From Shewanella sp. VB17 (GTDB lineage: Bacteria > Pseudomonadota > Gammaproteobacteria > Enterobacterales > Shewanellaceae): a stretch of 64,000 bases of DNA. The translations under genes were made by a program, and so were the position numbers. Each line of letters opens with the position of its first letter. Position 1 is the first letter of the stretch. This document shows positions 1 to 7,810 of this stretch, one piece after another. The notes below the pieces were generated by a model. It ran no database searches. It had not been told where the DNA came from and saw only the letters and a program-made list of their open reading frames with translations. The stretch lies in NCBI RefSeq assembly GCF_013248905.1, contig NZ_JABRVS010000001.1:4774001-4838000 (forward strand), written 5' to 3'.

Positions 1-599
1 GACATAAGGTGAAAATGAAAACCAACCAACTCAACTAAAGGTTTACCCGCCAATGTTGGCAAATCACCTATCAACGCCATGGCTGCATCTAATTCACACG
101 CGTCGATACCAAATGGAGTTGGCTTGCCTCCCATCGTCAGGCGAGTTTCTGCTATCCCCTCTAACGAAATATTCATCCGTAATAAAATACGACAATGACG
201 CTGCTTATGTTGACAGAGTGCACCTATCCGCTGTAATTCGGTTAAACTCTCAACGTGAATAGCATCCACATTAAGATCGATTGCTTGTGATAGCTCGCAG
301 AGCAGTTTCCCAGGTCCGCCAAAAATCAATGGAACCTGAGGCTGACACTCATGTAACCAATTCAACTCTCCGCCGGAGGCAGCCTCAAACCCTTGAACTA
401 TAGGCGCTAACTTTGCCAATATTTCAGCTTCAGGATTGGCCTTAGCAGCATAGTAAAGTTCACAATTACTCGGCAATGCTGCGACCATAGCTGTAGCGTG
501 TGATTGAAGTTCATCAAGATCATAAAGGTAAGCGCATAGCGGTGTTTGAGATGATTCTTCAGCTTTCAGGCTCAAAATAGTGTGAATAATATTATCCAT
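1..599 (-). CDS. pvsE: PLP-dependent decarboxylase, PvsE-like (3' end cut by window)
   Basis: Fold-type III PLP decarboxylase of the diaminopimelate/ornithine decarboxylase family; in vibrioferrin synthesis PvsE supplies the ethanolamine-derived part of the siderophore by decarboxylation. I translated the minus strand from the ATG at 599; about 199 residues lie in the window and the C-terminal part is missing. The PLP-lysine motif YYAAKANPE is at about residues 49-57, and the barrel motif GFHFHLMS is at the truncated end. The start lies one base after the TGA of the upstream NIS synthetase, so it is the last gene of the operon and probably translationally coupled. The role follows from the operon order rather than from sequence alone; a generic amino-acid decarboxylase such as SbnH is the alternative. 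Confidence 0.85.
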   Translation of the reverse strand, partial: MDNIIHTILSLKAEESSQTPLCAYLYDLDELQSHATAMVAALPSNCELYYAAKANPEAEILAKLAPIVQGFEAASGGELNWLHECQPQVPLIFGGPGKLLCELSQAIDLNVDAIHVESLTELQRIGALCQHKQRHCRILLRMNISLEGIAETRLTMGGKPTPFGIDACELDAAMALIGDLPTLAGKPLVELVGFHFHLM

Positions 600-600
600 T

Positions 601-2529
601 TCAGACTCCAGATGCTATAGGAGATGGCTGTAAATCAGTGCCAACGATAGCGAATGATTGTTCAGCTAAATTAGCCATGACTTCATTTTTCAACATTGCA
701 AGAGGGTTGGTTAATTGCGTATAGCTCGACAAGCGATCCGCCTTCATAAACAATCGTGTACTCAAATTATTTTTAGCAGGGATCTTCTCACCCTGAAGTA
801 AACCGACAAGCTCAGGTTCCTCGCCTTCTACCTGCTGCCATTGTTCAACTACATTTGCCAACAATTGCCAAAGCTCAGTCTCTAAAGCCCGATCTCCAGC
901 TGCTAGGTGAAACATCGCTTCACTGACATTATTGATAAGGCTACAATAAGCAATTCTGCTCCAACCCAGCTCCCGGGTATAATAAACAGAAGATTTTGCC
1001 TCTTCAGACAAATCTGGCAGTGAACTACTTGGCCAGAACTCAGGCAGTAATTTGGTTCCCTCTAAATCTCTGAGCCAGATATAAGCCGGCATATCATCTT
1101 CAAAACCAATGACCGTATTTTGTAAATGAGGCTCAAAAGCCACCCCACGTTTGAAAAAGAAATAAAATATACTCGGTAACAGCACTTCAATATAAGCCCC
1201 GAACCATTGAACGACAGTCTGCTGGTAACTTTGCTGGCGACGCTTAGCAACTTCCCTCATCCTCATCTCACCAATGCTATCGCCTTGACTATCCCAAGCA
1301 AATAATGCACCAGCCATTTCAGGCTTATATTGCTCAAGTTGCGAAATAGATATCCCTTCTCTGTAGAGAATACCAAAACACTCTGACACCATAAGATGGT
1401 CAGATTGACTGACAGAAACACCATCTACATTCTCTAAAGCACTTAAATCCAATGTGCTTGCGCCGGGTTCGGCCATTAAAGAAAAATTGGGGCAATGAGC
1501 ATAACCATCACTGGCTACTTTCATCAACACACGGCTTAGCGCTACAGCACTTTCAAGTTCGTACCAAGCATTTTTACGTACACAATTGGTTAAACGAACA
1601 TGAATAGAAAACTTCATGAACTGATTAATATCAGGTATGTAAGTCGTTCTTACTGATGATGTAGGACAAACCTTTGCCCCCATTTCACCTAAAGGCTTAA
1701 TCAAACCGAAAGCCATTGCCCGCTGAACTAAAGGCTGAGCTAATATGGTTTTCACCTCCCAAGGGTGACAAGGATAAAGACATACATTGCTTGGTTTAAT
1801 ACGGTCAATCCACTCCATAGGCTTGACATCTGTGCAATGCAGTTGTTTGATCAAACTGGGATCTACTTCAAACCAATATAGAGGGAAATTAGCCTGTATT
1901 TCTGGGGAACAAGCCAGCATGTCATCGAACGAAACACCATGACGACTCTTAGGTGATGGGTGCATCGCATGGCCCCACAACAAACTTTGTTCTGAACCAA
2001 TAAGACTCTTTACTGCAGCATTCATATCAGTATTTAATACTAACCGATTCTTTTCATTCAACCTTTGCAAAAAAGCTTGCGTAACATTAATGCTATTGGC
2101 TATTTGCTCCTGTAATTCATGGTTAAATTGAGTATTTGTTAGTTTAGCCAAATGCTGAAGCATAAATTCAATGAGATGTTCAGTGCGACTAATTTGCCAA
2201 ACACAGCCTAATTTTTTGAAATATATTGGGCTTGAAATACTCACTCGCCCCAGCAAGCTTACCCTATCAGCTATCAATAATAATACAGAGCCAGATTCTG
2301 GAAATCTGATCCGTACCTTTTGCTGTTCTTGTGTTAGCAGCAAAGACAGTGAAAGTGGACAATCTGGCAAAGCATCATCAAAATCGACCTCTTGGCGTAC
2401 AATAGCAAACTCTCTCAAATAACAATTAAGCAAGCAGGCTATGGCATTGGACTCGGCTTGCTCTCTAAATACCTGAACACGATATTTGTCATCCTCTTGC
2501 TCAACTTTACTCTGCGATTGAATCTGCAT
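601..2529 (-). CDS. pvsD: IucA/IucC-family NIS siderophore synthetase, PvsD-like
   Basis: ATP-dependent, NRPS-independent siderophore synthetase that joins a carboxylate such as citrate to an amine or alcohol via an acyl adenylate, acting in the cytoplasm. At 642 residues it has the usual family length. The family nucleotide-binding signature HAMHPSPKSRHG is at residues 187-198, the HPWE motif at 255-258, then an SSVRTTY segment and a KFSIHVRLTNCVRKN segment, followed by the C-terminal FhuF-like helical domain. It overlaps the preceding MFS gene by 23 bp and is followed after one base by the decarboxylase gene. By position it corresponds to PvsD, which is known to condense citrate with L-serine in vibrioferrin synthesis; the exact substrate here is inferred. 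Confidence 0.9.
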   Translation of the reverse strand: MQIQSQSKVEQEDDKYRVQVFREQAESNAIACLLNCYLREFAIVRQEVDFDDALPDCPLSLSLLLTQEQQKVRIRFPESGSVLLLIADRVSLLGRVSISSPIYFKKLGCVWQISRTEHLIEFMLQHLAKLTNTQFNHELQEQIANSINVTQAFLQRLNEKNRLVLNTDMNAAVKSLIGSEQSLLWGHAMHPSPKSRHGVSFDDMLACSPEIQANFPLYWFEVDPSLIKQLHCTDVKPMEWIDRIKPSNVCLYPCHPWEVKTILAQPLVQRAMAFGLIKPLGEMGAKVCPTSSVRTTYIPDINQFMKFSIHVRLTNCVRKNAWYELESAVALSRVLMKVASDGYAHCPNFSLMAEPGASTLDLSALENVDGVSVSQSDHLMVSECFGILYREGISISQLEQYKPEMAGALFAWDSQGDSIGEMRMREVAKRRQQSYQQTVVQWFGAYIEVLLPSIFYFFFKRGVAFEPHLQNTVIGFEDDMPAYIWLRDLEGTKLLPEFWPSSSLPDLSEEAKSSVYYTRELGWSRIAYCSLINNVSEAMFHLAAGDRALETELWQLLANVVEQWQQVEGEEPELVGLLQGEKIPAKNNLSTRLFMKADRLSSYTQLTNPLAMLKNEVMANLAEQSFAIVGTDLQPSPIASGV

Positions 2530-3673
2530 CTTGTGCTACCTCTTTGAAAAAAAACATTAGCCCGACTAAGGCACAACCACAGCTTAATGCTGCAAGTAAA
2601 AATGGGAATGACAACCCCACTATTTGAGTCACACTGCTGGCACAGACACCGGCTGCCACACCAGCCCACTTACCCCAAGCATCAAAGCGTCCAAAGGACA
2701 AACCCGCATCACCATGTTGAATTCGATTGCTGACTATCAAATGTAAACCATTAAAAATAAGCACCATCCCCAGACCAAATAGCACTCTAAGCATCAGTAA
2801 ATATGAACTTTCACTTAGTAAAAATTGCCCCAAACAAGATAAGCCAAACAGCGCAAGCCCTATTTGTGTCTGTAATTTGGCCGATAGGGTTAATGATTTA
2901 ATATTAAAAGCAAACAGTAGATAGATAAGGTGTGGCAAACTGTAATAGAAGCCGCTTAATGCATCACCTTCAACTCCTAATTGTTCGCTGTAAGGCAGGA
3001 AGTAAGGGAAAGTCACCACCATGGCAAAACAGAAGAAAAATTGCAGCCAGAGTACCTGTGAAAAATCAGTACTTGGCACCGACTGAGTCATCGCACACTT
3101 CGAGGCTTTACTTACTGTATTTTCAGAAGACTCATCTTTAGGTAAACCACTACAAATGATCAAAGCCAATACGGGAAGCACGGCTAACATTCGGTAAATG
3201 ATTAGAGGATCGTCTATATGAGTAAACAAACCTAAAATGATTGGTGCAGAGACCAATGCTAATCGCGCCGAACTTTGCGTTAAATTAAGACTATTGGCCA
3301 AGGCTTTGCCCTGATAAAAACGACTCAGATATGCATTTGATGCCGCCAGCGTACCGCCACTGACCCCTTGCACCACTAAACCTAGAGCAAATAATGGCAC
3401 TGAATCCGCAAAACCTGACAACAAGAAGCCGACAGTTAAGCCTATTTGCGCCCTTAATAACGAGGTCTTCTTACCGTATTTATCAGCAAATCTCCCCCAC
3501 CAAGGAGCCGTTAATGCGGTGCAGATAGTAGGCACTATAAACATGAGTCCCACTAAATAGCCGGACTCATCAGCGCCTAAACTGGCTAGCATTCTAGGTA
3601 GAAAAAGTGGCATTCCTAGGGCAGTAAAAGCTGTCAGAAAATGGCAAAACAACACCACAGCAATGACTTTCAT
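2507..3673 (-). CDS. pvsC: MFS siderophore exporter, PvsC-like
   Basis: Major facilitator superfamily inner-membrane transporter of 388 residues with about 12 predicted membrane segments. The N-terminal segment contains FLTAFTALGMPLFLPRML, and the loop between helices 2 and 3 carries the conserved WWGRFADKYGKK motif (MFS motif A). Its start overlaps the upstream NIS synthetase by 4 bp and its end overlaps the downstream one by 23 bp, so it sits inside a tightly packed siderophore operon at the place held by the vibrioferrin exporter PvsC. Export of the finished siderophore to the periplasm is therefore the likely role; this is inferred from context. Confidence 0.87.
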   Translation of the reverse strand: MKVIAVVLFCHFLTAFTALGMPLFLPRMLASLGADESGYLVGLMFIVPTICTALTAPWWGRFADKYGKKTSLLRAQIGLTVGFLLSGFADSVPLFALGLVVQGVSGGTLAASNAYLSRFYQGKALANSLNLTQSSARLALVSAPIILGLFTHIDDPLIIYRMLAVLPVLALIICSGLPKDESSENTVSKASKCAMTQSVPSTDFSQVLWLQFFFCFAMVVTFPYFLPYSEQLGVEGDALSGFYYSLPHLIYLLFAFNIKSLTLSAKLQTQIGLALFGLSCLGQFLLSESSYLLMLRVLFGLGMVLIFNGLHLIVSNRIQHGDAGLSFGRFDAWGKWAGVAAGVCASSVTQIVGLSFPFLLAALSCGCALVGLMFFFKEVAQDADSIAE

Positions 3674-5499
3674 GCCACTACCTCATCTAATGCCAACACT
3701 TGGCTATCTATCAAGGGCGACGCTTGTTCACAAAAAGACGCCAGTAAAAAATTCGGCGCACTTTGACCGTAAAACTTATTAACATCACTTGCGCCCGATT
3801 GTGCCTTACTCAGTAAACTGCCAGAACAGAGTAAATATTTCACCGGTAATTTAGCTTGCACCAGTAAATAATGATGCGCGTAATCCGTTGCTATACCTTC
3901 CTCTTTCAGTGCGTTAAGCTCTCTGATTAAAACGCTACGTAATTCAGCATATAAAGGTCGAACCTGTGCTATCCCAGATGCTGCCATCGCTTCTATAATC
4001 GCAGCGATATCAAGTTGCAATGTGATCGTAGTAAACATCTGCGCAAGAGCTTCATCATCACTCACAAGGATTCTCTGGTCGATCAGTGCTTTAGGACTGT
4101 TTTCAGCCAGAACAGAGGTGGGTAAACTAGCCTCATAACGACTGGCTAATAACCTCGCAGAATCATTATCTTTCATCACCAAAGACAAATTCCCATCTTG
4201 ACGGTAAGCCAAGATAGCATTTTGCTGGTTTGACTCTAATGCGATGCCATACTTAAGCCACAAACGCAGATGAACCTTAAGCATTAACTCTAAATATTCA
4301 CTAAACCAACGCCGCCATTGCCCCTGATAATACCTGTCCGCTAGATGCATTAAATATAAGCGACCATCAGGCATGAGACTCGCCAACGCAGCAACTGGAA
4401 CCAACAACTTATCTTGCATCGTAGACGGATAGCGGCGCACAATATAAGCACAAAGTTTATTGTCTCCAAGGTGACCCCCATGTTGCTCATCAACATGTTC
4501 GATACGATCGCCAAGTACTGGATCGACTCGTGCAATCGCCGTCAAAGCACACTCGAACCAATGGCCGTCATACAAGGTACTTGGCTTAATAGAACGAATA
4601 TTTTTAGCGCCTAACGTCGCCATTAATAACGGCACCTTGATATGTATACCTGGTGAACGAACCAATGCTAATGTACGGACCGATAGACTAGCCTGCACTG
4701 TTAATGCCGACTTAGGCGCAATGATAACGCCTTCTAGACAGTCATCTACACTCTTGAGGGTTAGCGGATGCAGGGGAAACAAGTCATGAGTGTGTGTCAA
4801 TGACTCATCCAAGCCAACGTCACTCATACTCGGCCAACACTCAGGAACGTTAGAAGTTAACGTGACCATATCCTTAGCAATAGCCAACCAATTAAGCTCA
4901 AATTGGTTGGCAAATTCAGGAGCATATAATGTCAATGCTTGTGTATCAAAGCCCACCTTAGCCCGTGCAGTCGGATAATAAGGATGATCTAAATAAGCGG
5001 CCACCTGATCGCTAAACATCAAACTTTCCTGCCAATCTCCAATCTCACTTAATGGCACACAGAGCTCATCCCTCTTAGCATTAAATGCTTGCCTACAGAT
5101 CATTCTATGCGCAGCAGCACAATCCGCTTCTTGAATATAATTGATAAATAATGCTTTAGATTCTGCCGACAAATCAGTTGATAGACAGGTTAACCAAGCT
5201 TGATACCCTCGTTGATAAAATGTGGCATCAGTGGTACTGATAACATTCTGGCTGAGCCAGACATCTGACACTGCACGCCACTCTTGCATATAATGACTAG
5301 CCACAACAGGCACATAGATAACTCCTGTATGCAGATGACTCACCTTAAGCCAAGCTTGAGGTATGGCATCATGCCAGTACTCGATTAAATCGACTGGCAG
5401 TGAAGTGACAATCTCACCTTTAGAGACAATCTCACACACATTCTCTCTAAGACATGCGTCAATAATTCGCTGGGTAATGTATTGTTCGGCTGTAGGCAT
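3670..5499 (-). CDS. pvsB: IucA/IucC-family NIS siderophore synthetase, PvsB-like
   Basis: Second NRPS-independent siderophore synthetase of the operon, 609 residues. The family signature appears as HPYYPTARAKVG at residues 172-183, with a LHPLTLK motif at 241-249 replacing the HPWE seen in its partner, then a SVRTLALV strand and HIKVPL. The two synthetases are clearly diverged, as expected for enzymes of different substrate class acting one after the other. The start ATG overlaps the stop of the ATP-grasp gene (TAATG), and its 3' end overlaps the exporter gene by 4 bp. In vibrioferrin synthesis PvsB performs the other amide or ester condensation. The substrate assignment here rests on gene order only. 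Confidence 0.88.
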   Translation of the reverse strand: MPTAEQYITQRIIDACLRENVCEIVSKGEIVTSLPVDLIEYWHDAIPQAWLKVSHLHTGVIYVPVVASHYMQEWRAVSDVWLSQNVISTTDATFYQRGYQAWLTCLSTDLSAESKALFINYIQEADCAAAHRMICRQAFNAKRDELCVPLSEIGDWQESLMFSDQVAAYLDHPYYPTARAKVGFDTQALTLYAPEFANQFELNWLAIAKDMVTLTSNVPECWPSMSDVGLDESLTHTHDLFPLHPLTLKSVDDCLEGVIIAPKSALTVQASLSVRTLALVRSPGIHIKVPLLMATLGAKNIRSIKPSTLYDGHWFECALTAIARVDPVLGDRIEHVDEQHGGHLGDNKLCAYIVRRYPSTMQDKLLVPVAALASLMPDGRLYLMHLADRYYQGQWRRWFSEYLELMLKVHLRLWLKYGIALESNQQNAILAYRQDGNLSLVMKDNDSARLLASRYEASLPTSVLAENSPKALIDQRILVSDDEALAQMFTTITLQLDIAAIIEAMAASGIAQVRPLYAELRSVLIRELNALKEEGIATDYAHHYLLVQAKLPVKYLLCSGSLLSKAQSGASDVNKFYGQSAPNFLLASFCEQASPLIDSQVLALDEVVA

Positions 5500-6686
5500 T
5501 AGTTAAACTCCCACTGTAAGTCTTGTGAAATGGTATCAGCAGCAGCCTCTAAGCTCGCTAAATCTTCTCCCCACAGTATTAATTCACCGAGATAATCTTT
5601 ATTTGAATGGCTAATTTTTATACGATCACCTATCGATTTAATTGAAAGGTATCTCACTTGATGACTCAATAATTCGAGAGAAAATGAACCTGAACAACTG
5701 ATGATATCTCCCTCTTGCTTAGCTGGAAAATAGCGAATAATTGCATGAGGAGTTTGTGTATCTAATGAAGGTAGAGATTCACCACTATGTAGTAATAAAA
5801 TCATCTCGAACCAATCGAAACTAAGTAGCTCATTGAGTAAAAACTCTCGACCATCCCCTATACTCCGATAATTAATCTCCACGAGTACGGGCCCATTTTT
5901 GGTTAATATAAACTCGCTATGGCATACACCAAAATTAATGCCAAAATCGTCTATCTGAGCCAAGGACTGCTCAAGGTATTGAGTACAAATAGGGCCATTC
6001 CAACTCGCTTGAGTTTCAATAAAATATGGCAGTTCAGACAAAGAGACATCAAAACCACCGATAGCACACAAGTGTTGTCCGTCGCCTAATGTTTCTACGG
6101 TAAATAAAGGGCCTTCAAGGTAGGATTCGAGTAAAATAACACTATCTGAAACACCAAATTTAGCTGCGTAAGCAGACAGTTCAGCCAAATTACGACACAA
6201 GACAACATCCATACTCGCCACCCCTTCACGAGGTTTAACAACCAAAGGGAAAGGAATATTTTCAGGTAAACTCTCACCGATACACCAACTAAAAGACCAT
6301 ACACTGGGAAGGTTAAGTTCAAGCAATTTGGTCCGCATAGCAGCTTTATTTTTTGCTTGATAGCACAGTTCCCAATCCTTGCCCGGACAGGAAAAATACT
6401 CGGCAACCATGGCCGTCGATGCTTGCAGATGATCACTATTAGAAAAAACCACATAAGGAAATACATCTAAAGTATGTAAGCGTTCGATCACAGCTAAAGG
6501 ATTAAATACATCACATTCGATAATATGATCCGGACACATCTCCCGGCCAGAAAAATATTGCTTATGTGCTAAACCATGATCAGTTAACAGCCACACTTCG
6601 TAGCCCAGTTTTTTAGCTGCCGGTATAAAACCTTCCACCACGGCGCGGTTTTCAACATGTGTAATTAAAACCAATTTAGGTTTCAT
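5499..6686 (-). CDS. pvsA: ATP-grasp carboxylate-amine ligase, PvsA-like
   Basis: ATP-grasp ligase of 395 residues, first gene of the siderophore operon. The N-terminal Rossmann-like region begins KPKLVLITHVENRAVVEG; the central region has the ATP-binding strand PFPLVVKPREGVASMDV and the acidic metal-binding part VLVEINYRSIGDG that ends the ATP-grasp core. Such enzymes form amide bonds through an acyl phosphate; in vibrioferrin clusters PvsA is proposed to make a building block from alanine and 2-oxoglutarate. The gene is read from a promoter region with Fur-box-like sequences and overlaps the next gene by one base. The 5' boundary is the first ATG of the reading frame. Confidence 0.85.
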   Translation of the reverse strand: MKPKLVLITHVENRAVVEGFIPAAKKLGYEVWLLTDHGLAHKQYFSGREMCPDHIIECDVFNPLAVIERLHTLDVFPYVVFSNSDHLQASTAMVAEYFSCPGKDWELCYQAKNKAAMRTKLLELNLPSVWSFSWCIGESLPENIPFPLVVKPREGVASMDVVLCRNLAELSAYAAKFGVSDSVILLESYLEGPLFTVETLGDGQHLCAIGGFDVSLSELPYFIETQASWNGPICTQYLEQSLAQIDDFGINFGVCHSEFILTKNGPVLVEINYRSIGDGREFLLNELLSFDWFEMILLLHSGESLPSLDTQTPHAIIRYFPAKQEGDIISCSGSFSLELLSHQVRYLSIKSIGDRIKISHSNKDYLGELILWGEDLASLEAAADTISQDLQWEFN

Positions 6687-6800
6687 AACTTAAGCCCCCT
6701 TATTTATACCAAGTAGTCACTCATATTCATTAAATCTAAATCCTCTTAATCAATAGCACTAAAGAATTAGATCCATCATTGAACGGACAACAATTTAAAC

Positions 6801-6819
6801 GATAACGATTATCATTTAA
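6801..6819. promoter_or_regulatory. Fur-box-like site 1
   Basis: The sequence gataacgattatcatttaa matches most of the classic Fur consensus GATAATGATAATCATTATC. It lies about 115 bp upstream of the ATP-grasp start, suited to iron control of the minus-strand operon. Confidence 0.65.
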
Positions 6820-6862
6820 ACAAGGTTTACATTTAGGAACTTAATGTATAAAAATAGATAAC

Positions 6863-6881
6863 GAAATGATAATCAACTGAA
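6863..6881. promoter_or_regulatory. Fur-box-like site 2
   Basis: The stretch contains aaatgataatcaact, matching the centre of the Fur consensus (ATGATAATCA). It lies between sites 1 and 3 and could serve either promoter. Confidence 0.5.
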
Positions 6882-6975
6882 ATTAATAGTTATTTATTAG
6901 CTAGCCAACAATAATATGATGATAGAAAAATGAGAGGTAAATTTGTATATAACAAAAAGCTTGACCAATAAACAC

Positions 6976-6994
6976 AAATGAGAATAATTATCAC
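6976..6994. promoter_or_regulatory. Fur-box-like site 3
   Basis: The sequence aaatgagaataattatcac keeps the inverted ATGA-GAATAATTATC pattern of a Fur box and lies 20 to 40 bp before the start of the plus-strand gene, a typical operator position. Confidence 0.6.
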
Positions 6995-7014
6995 TTCATT
7001 GATACTAAGATGTA

Positions 7015-7794
7015 ATGATCATGATGCTGACTGAAAATTCACTCAAATTAAAACTCATCAAGCAAGACGCTGTATTTGGGATATTGAACTCAATCCCCTC
7101 TCCCGTCATCTGTGAAATGTTTGCTTATGCCGGATTTGATTTCGCCGTTCTGGATACTGAACATGTCCTGATCTCTGATGAAGATTTAGCCCATTGCATT
7201 CGTGCTGCTGACTGCTCAGGCCTACCACTTTTGGTCAGAGTCGCCGATGCTAACTCAGCAACCATTGGAAAAATATTAGATGCTGGCGCAGCGGGTATCG
7301 TGGTATCTCGAGTATCAAGTGTAGCAATGGCCAAACAAGTCATTTCAGCAGCCAAATATCCACCATTAGGTCGTCGTGGAATAACCGGTGGCCGTAATAC
7401 AGGCTTCGGGACGATTCCTTTGCAAGATTATGTCGACTTAGCTAACAGCGAAACCTTAGTTTGCCTAATGATTGAATGTGCTAATGGCATGGCATCACTG
7501 CCTGAAATAGTTGAATTAGAACATATTGATATGATTATAGAAGGGGCGCTAGATTTAAGTTTGTCGCTCGGCTATGGCACACAAGTGACTCATCAAAATG
7601 TCCAAGCACAAATCCATAAAATGGCGCAACTTTGCCAAGCAAAAAACATCCCATTTTGCGCCATTCCGCGAACACCTGAACAGCAAGTCAGCTGGCGTCA
7701 AAAAGGCACTCAAGCATTTTTGATAGGTGAAGATCGCGGGATGATTTTTAAAAGCTTAAAAAACCAACTTGAAACAATAAAAAAGACCAAATAA
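7015..7794 (+). CDS. HpcH/HpaI-fold citrate synthase, SbnG-like
   Basis: Member of the HpcH/HpaI aldolase family, 259 residues, the same length as the staphyloferrin B citrate synthase SbnG. The barrel motif FAVLDTEHV, the GAAGIVVSRV strand, the RRGITGGRNTGFG loop and the metal-site segment CLMIECANG are visible. SbnG makes citrate from oxaloacetate and acetyl-CoA for siderophore synthesis independently of the TCA cycle. Vibrioferrin contains citrate, so a dedicated citrate source beside a pvs operon makes sense. It precedes the receptor gene by 16 bp and sits behind a Fur-like site. Several ATG codons are possible at 7015, 7021 and 7024; the first is given. A class II aldolase acting on another substrate is the alternative. 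Confidence 0.75.
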   Translation: MIMMLTENSLKLKLIKQDAVFGILNSIPSPVICEMFAYAGFDFAVLDTEHVLISDEDLAHCIRAADCSGLPLLVRVADANSATIGKILDAGAAGIVVSRVSSVAMAKQVISAAKYPPLGRRGITGGRNTGFGTIPLQDYVDLANSETLVCLMIECANGMASLPEIVELEHIDMIIEGALDLSLSLGYGTQVTHQNVQAQIHKMAQLCQAKNIPFCAIPRTPEQQVSWRQKGTQAFLIGEDRGMIFKSLKNQLETIKKTK

Positions 7795-7810
7795 AACCTA
7801 GGGACAATGT

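Larger units (their letters stand above)
6687..7014. promoter_or_regulatory. Divergent intergenic control region of the siderophore locus
   Basis: AT-rich 328-bp region between the divergent pvs-type operon and the citrate synthase/receptor unit. It contains no gene but three Fur-box-like sequences, listed separately, so both units are probably repressed by Fur with iron. Confidence 0.7.
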
